DNA of 64,000 bases. Origin: Aporrectodea caliginosa. Lineage: Eukaryota > Annelida > Clitellata > Crassiclitellata > Lumbricidae. Location: the NCBI GenBank assembly GCA_020284085.1, contig JACEVL010000467.1, forward strand, positions 1,385,001 to 1,449,000. Direction: 5' to 3'. Each line of letters starts with the position of its first letter. The stretch's first letter is position 1. Shown piece by piece: positions 11,116 through 23,800 of the stretch. A program made the translations under genes and the position numbers. The notes under the pieces were generated by a model. It was not told the origin of the DNA. It saw nothing but the letters and a program-made list of their open reading frames with translations, and searched no databases.

Positions 11116-11591
11116 CCGTTATTGCTCCAGATTCTGATGCTTCAGTCTTTATGGCAACCTGTAGTCTTATACTTAATGCGCTTTATAATTTGGCCTATTC
11201 CTTTGCATGCTTTTTATAATTATAATTTTTTATTGTATATTAACACAGGGCCTGAAATAATGTCTTTCTGACACAAAGTGTGCAGTTGACGTGTTCGGCT
11301 TTGCAGTTGACTCATCTGGAGTGTGCAGTGTGTAGTACGTATTGTTTGAGAGATTTGCGCAACTGCTGACGATTTCATTCTAGTTCCTGAAATTTACTTT
11401 ACTTACCATTTCAAATACTGCTTCACTGTGCGGTTAAAACTTCTGAGTATTTAAGCAATGTACCTGTATTGTATTCAACATTTATAAAGCGCCTGTAGTC
11501 GGGTGAACCGTTCAGATGGCATGCACGCGAGAACAAATATATTTCGAGAAAAGGAGGAGGAGGAGTATATATTAATAACGTATTCATTAAC

Positions 11592-12164
11592 ATGGAATAT
11601 AATGATTGTACAAAGGACATAAAGACAAGAATAGCAAAGGCAAAGGGAGTTATGGCAGGACTAAATTCCATCTGGAATAGTAAGCAAATTAGTTATAAGA
11701 CAAAGATGAATGACTTGAAAACATGCGTGTTTAATACAGCTCTTTATGCGTTTGAGGCCTGGACAATTAAAAAGACTGATCATGATAAAATCCTGGCTTT
11801 TGAAATGTACTGCTATAGAAGAATATTGCACCTGAATTGGACAATGAAGGTGACAAATAAGGAGGTCCGAAGAAGATTACACATAAAGGAAGATCTAATA
11901 CAGTCAGTAATGAGAAGGAAATTGGGTCTGTTTGGGCATATATGCAGAATGGACAATAATAGAAAAATAAAAACTGTCATGATGGGTATGATGGATGGAA
12001 GTGGAAGAAGAGGAAGACCTAACAGGGAATGGACTGATGACATCAGGGATTGGTGCAAACAAGACCTACACAGTTTGAGTGTATTGGCGCAAGACAGAGG
12101 ATTATGGAAACAGATGACGAAATTTGTATTGGACACCTACGGGCTTTCGGACCATGGATCCTGA
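11592..12164 (+). mobile_element. Non-LTR retrotransposon C-terminal ORF fragment
   Basis: 190 uninterrupted codons resembling the C-terminal end of LINE reverse transcriptases: AFEAWTIKKTDHDKILAFEM, CYRRILHLNWTMKVTNKEV, KLGLFGHICRMD and GRRGRPNREWTDDI. It follows the stop of the first chitinase gene by ~480 bp and is unrelated to it. No catalytic palm motif is included, so it is 5'-truncated and inactive. Confidence 0.75.
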
Positions 12165-12269
12165 TGATGATGATCATTCATTAACATCAATCATTTCTAT
12201 TTTACATGCTCTTTCTGATCTCCATGACCCATCCGATTTTGTGTTAGTCTCGTGTAAGTTTCGTGTACC

Positions 12270-12440
12270 TGCATGGCGAAGTGTAGCCTTATACCGAATG
12301 CGCTTTATTTGGTGTCTAATTATGTATTAAATGTAATTTATTGTTTCTATTACATTATATCCTAAGTGGTTTCTCTGACCCATTGGATTTCGACCGGGTT
12401 TCCCAAATGGATCACGATTTTTCTACTGCGATTTCGGCGC
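12270..12440 (+). repeat. Second copy of chitinase-gene 3' flank
   Basis: AGCCTTATACCGAATGCGCT near 12286, followed by TATGTATTAAATG and GGTTTCCCAAATGGA, resembles the 3' flank of the first gene (near 11165) and of the second gene (29598-29755). The LINE fragment at 11592-12164 separates this from the first gene's own 3' end. Whether it is UTR split by insertion or an extra relic is unresolved. Confidence 0.35.
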
Positions 12441-12789
12441 GATGAATCTTAAGTTATGCTATATTTAGTTGTGCATGTGTGACTTTATAATCTTCTCCTG
12501 CTATAGGCTAGTTTATTTTAAAAAGTATGCGATCGTTTTATGCAATGTAATGCATATGCGCTTGTCAGATGCAAATAAATGCTACTTACTTACTTACTTA
12601 CGTACGATTTATATTTTGTAACTGTGCTTTAGAAGTCGATGGAGTAGATAAAATTTGCACTGAAAAACGATCGTGAAGAATTCAGGCGTTAGGCTACATG
12701 AAATTAGACCTCAAAAGTATTTGTCTGAAAACTGATGGGTGGGCCCAATATTATTGTGAACATGTTTTGAGATAAAACAGGGGCATTTT

Positions 12790-13375
12790 ATTTAGATGGG
12801 CTTCATGATGAATAGATTACAACACACTACCTATATCTATAGCTCCCATGCCAACTTCTATAGCCTAGCCTCGGACATTCACTCACATAATAGAAGAATC
12901 TTAGCCTCGTACAGGAGTGAATTTGCACGTACAAACACTCGTAAATTCTCGATCAGATGTGTTGGCCCAGAGGAATGGAACAGAGTACCCCAAGACCTTC
13001 GCAGTATCTCAAATTTAAAGCTATTTAAACATCAGTAACCCATCAGAACAATGGGTTACTGGGTTGGGTTCTAACTTCTAGCCCCTCATTCCGTTTGTTT
13101 GTTTTTTTCTTAGTTAAGCTTTAATGCCTTGTACTAGTACGTTAATAATTGTATATGTACTAGATGCTTATATTATGAATGCACTGTACTAGATAACCTC
13201 TGTTAACCATCTAGCAACTGACTGCGTATATAGGTGGCTCTAACCAGCGGGACCCTGGTCCCTTCTGGGTTCCCTTTTGTGGCCAACAGATCTTTGTTCT
13301 TTGTATAGCGAAATGTTACTTTGTCAATGTTTGGAGCAATAAATTCATGGTTATGGTTATGATGGTTAAGTAATG
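12790..13375 (+). mobile_element. LINE 3' end (CR1/L2-like)
   Basis: The frame at 12796-13038 ends in RKFSIRCVGPEEWNRVPQDL and then SNLKLFKHQ, the typical C-terminus of CR1/L2-like reverse transcriptases. About 330 bp of 3' UTR follows, ending in ATGGTTATGGTTATGATGG. Confidence 0.7.
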
Positions 13376-13379
13376 CGTG

Positions 13380-14650
13380 CTTAACTGTTTAATTGACAAT
13401 AGACGGCCCTACTGTGTGTGTATAATATACATAATGGAAGTGTGCAGAATACGCCAGTTGAAACACCAGTTGGACATTGTGCTGATTTTTAAGCCGTGCA
13501 CATACAATTAGTTAGTTTGCATAGAGAAGCACGTGGCACGACATGAGATTCGCTACTGTGAGCGATTTGACATTTTTACAGACAGAGTTACGGTGAGCAA
13601 GTCTAAAGAGAAAATCGATGCTTACATTGATTTGCTGTGTTGCACTGGAAAGAAGAAGCTGTACTGTTTTTCATGTAAGGACTTCTAAATGCGTCTCTAA
13701 CACTGCAACCTAACCGGAGGCAGTCCCAGTGTGAAGAGCCCACGAGAAACGAAAGGTCTTAAGAGGCAGCAATAACCCAGTACCAAATAGTAAAATACCC
13801 CCAAATATTCGAAAACGTCATCGAATTGTGTGATGTTAATCACCAGCCACGTGCTACCTAAGTAAAGTTACTTATATGTAAAATTGAGAAAATACAATGC
13901 AGTTAATTATATAGTAGGTGAGAGAAGTTCATCGCTGTACTGTCGATGTGCGTGCAAAGGTTCACCCTAGCTCACCCCGAGCAGAGTAACGAAGATTTAA
14001 ACGGTCAACAAAACACGAAACAGTGCAACACAGCTCACGTATACGTAGTCTGGGACATTAACGATGCCGGGGCATCGCCAAACCCACATAAAAATCTTAA
14101 TTCGTTCCATCGCTGAATGAAACAGTTAAACAAAAGAACCAATCAGTCAATCCAACAGTCAATCAAATAATTCCTTAATAAATTTTTCACGGTTTCGTTT
14201 TGGTGTCAGCTACTATCTGAGAAGCAACCGTCTGTATTAACCATAGAGTACGCTAGGTGGCGGTAGCAGTGTATGGCTGATATTCTATCCATCAACGTGC
14301 ACTTCCTAAGAGTAGTAGGCTGGTTTACCTTAAGCTCAATAATATTTAACAGCGCCTTTGCCTAGGATTTCTTGAAACGCGCTACATACAGTTCTAATAA
14401 CAAGTACTGTAGACCTTAGCCAAAGCTACTGAGGCGTTCTTGAAATTCGCTGTAGGCGTACTAAAGTCTGGATACACACAGCCTACGTACGTATACATGC
14501 ATACATACAATACATACATTTATGCACACATACATACATATGCCTAACTAAATACATACAAACATGCACACATACCCAGTCCAATAAACAATATTTGAAT
14601 GAGGTGAGCTCAGGGGTCGAAGTGGGAAACAGGAGATGCCGGTATGGATA
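13380..14650. other. No gene or recognised repeat
   Basis: No protein-like frame and no clear repeat structure beyond a short (CATA)n-rich patch near 14490-14545. Confidence 0.4.
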
Positions 14651-14734
14651 TAAGAACCAACACAATATTCCCCTTCCCTACCCGTATGGATTTCTCGGGG
14701 AAGTACCGGTATGCTTTGAGCCGGTCAGGAGAGA

Positions 14735-16501
14735 TGCCTGGCAAAGCTTACATCTATTCAAACTGAAGCACTGAGGCTATTCTGCGGAGCTGCCAAAGGA
14801 ACCCCAGCACCTGCATTACAAAATGAGTGTGGGGAAATACCGTTGCATTTAAGATACCTGCAGAACGCGTTGAAATTCATGACAAAAATTAAAGGCAGTA
14901 CCCTAAGCCCAGCCAGTGATACACTGCAGCAACACTGGACAAATGAATACAGGACCAGACATAGCAAGTTCAAATCCATCTATACACGAACCTTTGAATT
15001 CCTATCATCCTTAAACACATCTTTTAAAGGTCCATCTTTCCCCCTAACTCCACCCTGGGTAAATAAACCCATTAAGGTTAACACCAGCCTCCGAAAATCA
15101 CAAAACAAAAAGGTCGATCATCCAGACTGCACGAAACAAATTGTGCTAGAGACAATACAAAAATACCAACATCACACTTGTATATACACAGACGGCTCAA
15201 AAGCGGGCAATGTAGCCGCTGCAGCGTTTGCCATACCAAGCGAGCATGTATATCAACAAATGCGACTGTGCGATTACTCAAGTGTCTACGCTGCAGAACT
15301 GACGGCGATCAAGGAAGCTATGCAGTGGATCGCCCAAAATGAAAGTGAAAACCAAAATTTTGTCATATTCTCAGATTCATTAAGTGTATTAACATCGCTC
15401 AAACGACATACTTCAAAATCTAGACCAACATTGCTTGATGAAGCCATTGAAATACACAACAGCATTGCACTAAGCACGGTGGAATTAGTCTGGATACCTA
15501 GTCATTTGGATATACATTGAAGTGATTTAGCTGATAAACTAGCTAAGGAAGCACTCAGCATTAGCCACATAAACTCCACAAACTACATAGAAATACCCGA
15601 AGTATATCCAATGATAAACTCATACATAATCAACAAATGGCAAATGGAATACACAAATGACCAGAGGGGTCGATTTTATAAAGCATTATATCCCACTGTT
15701 AGCACGGAAATTAAGCACCTAGATCACAATCGGAAAAAGAAGTTCAGTTAACGAGATTAAGACTGGGCCATGTCAATTTAAACGACAGACTGAACAATCT
15801 TAAATTACATCCCACCGGCCTTTGTGACATGTGCAGTGTGAGGGAAACAATATCACATCTCTTACTACATTGTAAGAAAGGACACATCGCACAGACACTT
15901 CGTGAAAATTGTATCTCTAAACACTTAGATGTAACCTTGAGGAATATTTTATGTAATGCTGATTTGCAAACTGTGTTGTGCTCCGTGATAGAATGCATAT
16001 TTGAAGGTCGCATCCTATAGGGCACCAACTCAATAGCAGCACACATTCCAAGCGGCTGGAGGCTGCCATATCATAATTATGTGCACTGCAGCCTGCAGGG
16101 CACCCAAGCTCACCAGACCCTAGACAAGGAGCATCACTCTAAACGCAAGATCGTATACACACCCCTGTGTGCACCCAATACCTAATACTAGCCCACAGAC
16201 GCACTGCAGGACAAGCCCAGGCATCAGCTATACCACCCTATGCAGACCGCCCGGCGGGGTCATGCCCTCAACAGTAGACGAACTCGACCAGAGGTACGAG
16301 GCAGAAAATCTGTCGACTGATCAGGATGCCCCGCGTAAAGCAATACTCGGGACCAAATTCTCACTAAGCCACTGTATCATTACAGACTACTATGCATATT
16401 AAAAATAGAGATGAGATAGGACACTCATTAAATTGTCAACTAGTAGATTATTACGTTACTGTGTTAATGAAAATGTAACAAAACTTTATATAAAAAAAAA
16501 A
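14735..16501 (+). mobile_element. LINE 3' half with RNase H domain, decayed
   Basis: The frame through 15520 shows the reverse-transcriptase thumb (LTSIQTEALRLFCGAAKGTP) and then an RNase H domain: YTDGSK, AAELTAIKEA, FSDSLSV and WIPSHLDIH. A TGA follows where the motif should continue, then SDLADKLAKEA. A frameshift near 15748 precedes a zinc-knuckle-like tail (LCDMCSVRETISHLLLHC) ending at 16017. An A-rich stretch at 16491-16501 may mark the 3' end. RNase H points to an I/Jockey-group LINE; at least one stop and one frameshift make it inactive. Confidence 0.75.
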
Positions 16502-17226
16502 CACCCACGGGGCCAGTTACCTTTGAGACACTACATTTAGGTTATTTTGTCTAAAATATCTGTTTTCACTGGTTTGTGTAAATACAAATGAATATTGTGT
16601 TTAAGATGTAGGCTACATATAGGCGGAGTCACGCGCGTGTTTGGGGAAGTGGGGAAAATTTGACTAGAGGGGTGGGAACAACTATAGGGGGCGTGACACC
16701 GTCTGGTGTAAATTGGTGTGAATAAAATACACCGATGTATACACCACACAGCCATAAAATGCTACGTGCTGTTCATGTTTCACTATCGATCTATGTATAT
16801 AATACTATGTCTCTTAGATACATTCGCCTATATTATATGTGTGTGTATATACATAAACTTATATGTACATGTATGTAGTATGCCAAACTGCATTTCTTGT
16901 TAATAAATGGTGTTTATCTAAGCCTACTGAAAAACACTCTGACACTTAGCCTGAATATCTGATAGAAATGTTTAAATTTATTAGCACAAATGATTGTTGT
17001 ATGGCCATACATTGCTACTAAATAAAACTGAGACTCAAATATGAAAGCTACTTGAACAATGTATAGAAAATCATGATAAGTACATGTATAGTCGAAATGT
17101 TAAATGTGCATGCTGTTTGTAATATTGCCAATGTACAATGTTTGATATGACGTCAGCGGCAGATGTTGTCATGAGATGTCATTAAACTGATGATTAATAA
17201 AAAAAAATCAGAGATGCCCGTATGAC
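16502..17226. other. No gene recognised; AT-rich
   Basis: AT-rich sequence without protein-like frames. It ends in an A8 run near 17202-17209 that could be a second retroposon tail. Confidence 0.35.
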
Positions 17227-17541
17227 CAGGGCTGCCGACAGAAATTCCGGGCCCCTAGGCAGAGCAGTCACGGGCCCCTAACTCTCCTTAGACTTTATGA
17301 GAAATTTTAAAAAACCTGAAATAATAATAGTGCGGGTACAACCCTACAAAATTATATAGTTATATATGCAACTATTGAAGTTAAGTGTCCGTAATATTAT
17401 ATTTTAAAAGGTATAAATCATAAACTTTGCATAACTGATTATAATATTTTTCATAAATTGATTGCTGGGTCCTGCCCGGGCCCCTGAAAGTTGACGGCCC
17501 CCTGGGTTTTTACCCCCCCTGCCCCCCTCTCGGCGGGCCTG
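17227..17541. mobile_element. hAT-type MITE, 315 bp
   Basis: The ends are imperfect inverted repeats: CAGGGCTGCCGACAG at 17227 and, on the minus strand from 17541, CAGGCCCGCCGAGAG. The element is flanked by an 8-bp duplication with one mismatch, CGTATGAC (17219-17226) and CGTATGGC (17542-17549). The 8-bp duplication and CAGG ends are hAT hallmarks. No coding capacity. Confidence 0.75.
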
Positions 17542-18187
17542 CGTATGGCATACCGTTTCACACAGTCACACTTCGAGTGCTGGTTGTGCTGGTCTGTCAA
17601 CTTGGAGGTTGCAGGTTAAAATCCCCAGCAGAATAGCCAGATATTTCAAGACTTATGTTCCACTTGCGCACTCTAGTGTTCTTTTCTACACCCTTATCTT
17701 CACTCAGCTGCCAACCTGCTTTCTACTTAGTTCTAAACCGTTATTAAGTAGTTTTATTATTAGTTTTTAACTTAAAGACCCTGTGTATTTATCCGATGAT
17801 AGTCGTCTTGCAGGCAAAACCCGCGTGAGTTGAACAATGACGATAATAATGATGATGACCACTACTACGACGACGATGATGAAGGCGACACAACGACATT
17901 TTTATAAGCCTATTCTTCTAGTAAACTATCGACGGATGTGTAAGTTTAGATCTGACTAATAATCACAAGAGTTTAAGGAAATCCCTGCAATTATACCTAG
18001 GGGCAATTTAAATCTGTCGATGCCTGACACGAATTGGTCTGTAAAACTGCAAACCTATAGATCAGCAGGTCCACTTTCCATACTTCATAAGTATTATTTG
18101 TTATTGAAATTTAGGTGTTTAACCGTCTTAATCTAGGTAGCAGGTGACAACCGTTGTGCTGGGAGGAATTTTCCTGCCATCGTTGTA

Positions 18188-19225
18188 CAGATGCGTAGCT
18201 ATAGGAGGGTGCAGAGGGAACGTGTGTTCCCGGGCGCCAAAAGAAGGGGCGCCAAAATTAGGGTTAATATGATTAATTTAACTCTTGATTTTGATGCAAT
18301 TTTAGATTATTTATCCCAAGTAAATTTATCAGATTTAATTTTGGCGCCCACAAAATATTCACTTACGCCCTCATTACTTACAAACCATTTGTCAAAAATG
18401 ATTTTGACGCCCATTGAGCACTAAAGTGCACTATACATAATTTGAATTTACAGTTTACTAACTTTTTAAGCACAATATTTGCAATCGTATTTAGATTTAC
18501 GAAACTTAAGTACGCCTATTATAAACAATTAGTCTGTATTTTTAATATTTTATTTTATTAAAATTCAAATTTCCAGTCATGTATTTATAAATCACTACAG
18601 AGTGCAGATGTCCCAAGCACGAAGGAGCCAACGGGTCTTCTGCGGACCGATGGCAAACGGCCAGATGGTGCTACACTTGTTCCCTGGTCTGCTGGCAAAT
18701 ACATGACCTGGGATGCTACAGTGGTCCACACTTGTGCTGCTTCCTACTTGTTACAGACTGCAATTTCAGCAGGCTCCGCAGCTGAGCAAGCCGCGGTTCA
18801 TAAGACTACCAAATATGCATTGTTGCCTGCAACCCACATGTTTGTTCTCGTTGCCTTTGAAACTTTTGGACCTGTAAACGCTGAGGGTGCAGAATTTCTC
18901 TCTGAGCTGGGACGTCGCATTTCAGTTGTCTCTGGAGATCAACGGGAAACTAAATTTCTGTTCCAACGTCTTTCCATATGTGTGCAACGCCACAATGCCA
19001 TTGCATTCAGAGGCACATTTCAGGATGGCTGTGTAAACTGGGACGAGGCCTGATTTCTCGGAGAACGTTTTTTACTCCTAACCTAATTTTTTGTTCCTGA
19101 GGGATTATATCTACCTCGGGTTAAAAAAAAACAAAATTTATAAATCTGAAATAAATAAAACAGGGATGGGCGACGTTTTCATAGTTCATAGTCCCCGGAC
19201 GCAAAATATCCTCGCTACGCCTCTG
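18188..19225. mobile_element. Possible hAT-type element with nested retroelement
   Basis: The ends CAGATGCGTAGCTA (18188) and, on the minus strand from 19225, CAGAGGCGTAGCGA are similar. The 8-bp flanks TCGTTGTA and TCGTCATG match at only 5 of 8 positions, so the boundary call is tentative. Inside lies the retroelement fragment at 18605-19053. Confidence 0.4.
18605..19053 (+). mobile_element. Retroelement C-terminal fragment (RPDG...WDxTVV family)
   Basis: An open frame of about 148 codons ends at TGA 19051-19053: KEPTGLLRTDGKRPDGATLV, WDATVVHTCAAS, LPATHMFVLVAFETFGPVNA, FLFQRLSICVQRHNAIAFRG. PD followed by WDxTVV recalls the PD-(D/E)xK core of restriction-like endonucleases at the C-terminus of some LINEs; that assignment is inference. 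Homologous pieces are at 35696-35833 (same C-terminal motif) and 62100-62890 (the presumed RT part). Confidence 0.6.
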
Positions 19226-19486
19226 TCGTCATGCTGCCTATTGCTTGGAAGCTTTCCTCGAATTTAATAAAGCCATAGTTTATCACACACGTACTAGCTA
19301 TGGTATAATTTGTACCCTAACAATAGATAAAGAATTAGCACATTTAAAACAAAGAATTGTGTAAAGCAGACCAATCAGTCACAATTAATCATAATGATTC
19401 AGAGTTAAATGACTCGAAAACAGCACGAAGTCAGATTAATAGCTAGTAGAATAAAATCCAACTAAATGACTGCAGTTCATATATAT

Positions 19487-19683
<197 letters not shown>

Positions 19684-19689
19684 TTCGAT

Positions 19690-19912
19690 GCGGTTTCTTG
19701 CAAGGGCTGTACACCTGGGTTATTTGCCATCTGCTGAAATCTCAACCATCGAGGGCCTCCTCCAGTCCATCATCTGGAATGAGACGGACGTCCTACGCCA
19801 CTTCTTTCCGCCACCAGTGCGGCGACCATACGCTCTCCGTCCCCGCGCACACGACTTCTTACTTCCGCCAAAAGACTCTAAGAATTATATACCAAGACTT
19901 AGAGTCCTATAA
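19690..19912 (+). mobile_element. LINE C-terminal fragment
   Basis: The + frame ends in YALRPRAHDFLLPPKDSKNY and then IPRLRVL, a characteristic tail of CR1-type LINE proteins (YNLRxRxHxxxLPxKxxRNFIPR). Only the last ~70 codons remain, joined to the CT repeat. Confidence 0.6.
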
Positions 19913-20039
19913 AAGAGTGTTCTCAAATCGCCCCGTTGACTTTAAATCTCAATAATTCCAACATTTATTTATTTATCCCCTTTATATTAGCTTTTATATG
20001 ATGTTAGTTGTGAAGCGGTGTGTCTTCCAGGTTGATGTA

Positions 20040-20220
20040 TAATAAACAAATTCATCATCGTGTTAGTGAAAGGGCACCTGTAAGTGACCAAGATGATAAT
20101 TTTAGCATGTGCAGGATAATTATGACAGGCCTATAACGCTGGGAAATTTGGCAATAGGAAGGCTACATTTTTGCTGCGACACTTGAACTTTGTGCCTTGA
20201 ATGATAATTAATACATGAAG
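20040..20220. repeat. Upstream segment shared with 32770-32960
   Basis: GTGTTAGTGAAAGGGCAC, CAGGATAATTAT, GGGAAATTTGG and GCGACACTTGAACTTTGTGC recur in order at 32770-32960. It is either a dispersed repeat or a relic of a further upstream copy of a chitinase promoter region. Confidence 0.5.
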
Positions 20221-20811
20221 ACCTATGCAGCCTTACGCGGGTGGGCCTATTAATATTTGCCCTGTGACTAATTAACTAATCTATCTATCTATCGGTTTCA
20301 GCCTACGTTTCATTAATGTGGTGTGTGTACTGTCTAGGAAAACCACAAAGCGTCTGCTGCAGAGTCCTAAACTAATATGGGTATGTATAATAAATCAATG
20401 CACTAGGCCTACATGTCAGCAGTAATAATACTAGCCTATCTAACTGCCGTTGTTATAATATATGATTGCTTGACACAAGTACATAGCAAGCCATAGGAGT
20501 TGAGTCATAGGCTATATTTAGACCTGAATTTAGGCCAGTCGTGGCTACATACCGATTCTATTTTCGTCAGTTCGTGCTAGGCCTAGTCACATAGACTATA
20601 GGTGCACAAACACCCCATTTGCACTTAGAGCTATGATTACAGGAAGTGTCGGACTCTATATATACTCTTACATAGTAAAACGAATCTAACACAGGCTTTA
20701 ACTAATGACTGATTAGGACAAGTTCATAGATTGACGCCATAATACGAATCAGCCTAAAAGACGGGTTCAGTCCGCTTGAAATTTAAAAGACTGAACGAGT
20801 AAGGCAAAACA

Positions 20812-23800
20812 ATGGTCAAAGGATCGTTGGCACTTTTCTGTCGACTAGTTCTACTGCTTTGTCTGACGACGGTATTTGCTGATGCATTCAGGCGTGGTAA
20901 TGATAAAGATGTTGAGGCATCGGGGTTACATGTTATCATGAAGCAGCAGCGCAAAGGTTAGTCCAAGGCACTTTACTCACCAACGACACTACTCATTCAC
21001 TTTTATTAAGTGAAACTTAGCGAAACTCGACTTATTAACGTTTATTAACTCAAAACCAAACGACACTTTACAGTTCTACTTATTTACTTTCGGTCCGTTA
21101 TAATAATAAGTCAGTGTTTCCAAACCTGGATGCCAAGGTGCAGTGAATCTGTTCTAGGAGTTCCATGGTGGATAATATTTGTGTAGTGTCAACTTAGAAA
21201 ATGGTTGCTCTTCAACCCGGCCATCTCAAGGTTCAGTTGACTATTTCCAATATCTGCTTATGAGTATAGTCAGAAAGCTCGATTTTCATTGTCTGTGTTG
21301 AGAGTGATATGCTTAAACTGAATTCATTAGATAAATATTATTACACAGTCTGCAGCTGCTAAAAGTCGCAAGTGGTTCTGAGCTGTTCACAATGAAGAGA
21401 ACAGTTTCGAAGTTTGATGATAATTTTATGCTAGCTGTATACCGTAACAATCACTTGAAACAACCTTATAGATATAGTTCTAAAATGCAAAGAGTTGAAG
21501 TTGTGTTGTATGCATTGACTACTTATTTGAGCACAACACATTGACCCTGCCTTACAACAAGTTTATTGTCATGTCTATTATACAACACCCTCATCATTCC
21601 ATGTTCAGTACAAGGGCTCGATGTATAGCATTGGTTCCCCGAGTGGTTAATCCGGCCCTGAGCCCTATAGACTTTTATAATCCTGTTACATTGCTTAACT
21701 GAATCATCTTTCATTCTAGTACCCATATTTTTTATAGCCTTCCTGTACTTTGATCACACATTCCTTCTTTCTCTCACTTTCCCTCTAAAGCCCTGTTCAC
21801 CTTGTTCAAACCTTATGCACGTGACTTGAAGACAACCGTTTGTGATAATCTCAGCTGATACGAATGTCGGTCGAAAGGTCGTCTGCTACTACACTAACTG
21901 GAGCCAATATCGCAATGACAAAGCTAAATTCTTCCCAGAGAACATTGACGTCACCCTCTGCACGCATCTAATCTACGCCTTTGCGAAGATCAGCGACGGT
22001 GTTCTGGCGCCATTTGAATGGAATGACGACTCAACCCCTTGGAGCAAAGGTCAGACGTCAAGATAACGTCATCGGTTTCAATTTCATAAGCTTATTAGTA
22101 ATGGCTTATCTCTAGGCCTAAGCATTGCCCACATTGTTCTGTATTGCTTTAAACAATACAGAAATTTCTATTATAACTACAATAATGTAAATTAGCAAAT
22201 TTTATATAAAGAGGAGAAATAATTGGAAATTTGGCTGATTATCTTTTAAAACATTAGGCCTATAATAGAGTAATAATATCTATTATAATATATATATATT
22301 ATCTATTATAATATATTATATTATAATATCTATTATAACTTAATAATGTAAATTTGGCAACTTTTATATAATGAGGAGAAATAATTGGAAATTTGGCTGA
22401 TTATCTTTTAAACATTATAATAGAGTAATAATATCAATCAAAATCAGTTTAGCAATTAAAAATATAAATGTATGAAAATAGACCTATAGCCTACTCATAA
22501 ATGAAATAATACAGCAAAAACAGAAGCAAATACACAAGCATTTCAGCACTTAGTGACAAAATCAAAAGTTTTCTTTCCTGGTTTTCAAAGCTGCGAACTT
22601 GTGAATCACTTCCTCGAAATCAATGCCTTTCACCAACTCACTTTCAATTGACAATATCGCAAGATCAGAAATCCCATGGTAGATCGCAAAATAGTTCTTT
22701 ATACCGGTAAATCTCAGCCTTGAAAAGCTTCTCTCACATGAAGACACTGACTCGAGCGCAATGAAAGGTTCAAACTTCAAACAAGTACATTAGCAGATTT
22801 TCAGCTTAAGCTGGGCTTACTACAAATGTTTTTGTTGTTATATGTTATTGTTAATTTACAAATAATAAATTTATGTCGGCCATAGAGCATACACGGGATC
22901 CCTGGGCCCGACAGATTGACCACTTTCAGTGCATGAAGACTTTATTCATGATGCACGACAATGATGACTAAGAACTCTCTTTCTACTGGTGCTAGCCTAC
23001 TTGTTGCACGTTAAGATCAACATCTATAGAGTGATAAAGTAGTCGACAATAATCGTTGACTCTCGTGTGTACCTTTGCTCATGTTTCTCTGTGTCTCTGT
23101 CCATATCTACCGCTGTCTGTTTATGTGTCTCTGTGTTCGTGACAATTTTTCAGTCGGTCAGTGTTCATCGGGCTCGTATTTCAAACTGGTACCTGAGTAC
23201 ATTGTATATGCAAGGGTGTCTCATATTTCTGTGCTTGCATGCTTCAACAAATTTATCTACCAGTGCAATGATTCAGACAGTTTGGTTAACAATAATCGTT
23301 GATTCATTTGTGTACCTTTGCTCGTGATTATCTCTGTCTGTCTACATATCTGCCTTTGCCTGTTTATGTGTCTCTTTCCGCGTGATAATTTGTCAGTCGG
23401 TCAGTGCTGATCCTGGCCTTGTATCTCAGACTGGTGCTTGTGCACATGCGATGGTGTCTCATTCTGTCTCCACCAATTTTATTGCACCACAGGTCACCCC
23501 CTAATGTATTATGTCGTACGTCCTAATGACTTCATCTATTGTGCTAATCTAATATTGCATTAAATTGCATTGTGTTTTTATGGCATTGGCATCGCAGTAC
23601 ATTGTGTTGTATAAGTAAGTAAGTATATCCTTTATTGATCCAATTGGCACTTTGGTGTACATTATGAAGTATATATATATATATATATATATATATTAGT
23701 ATATATTTTCTTCCATTCCTCCGTGCGTTTGTTAGTTAACTTCTGCTGAACATGTCGACATATAATTTATGGTAGGATAGGGTGCATGCTTTGGTAGACT

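Noticed and set aside
17575..17640. tRNA-like GTTGCAGGTTAAAATCCCC
   Set aside because: Too degraded and without a body match to any SINE family in the window.
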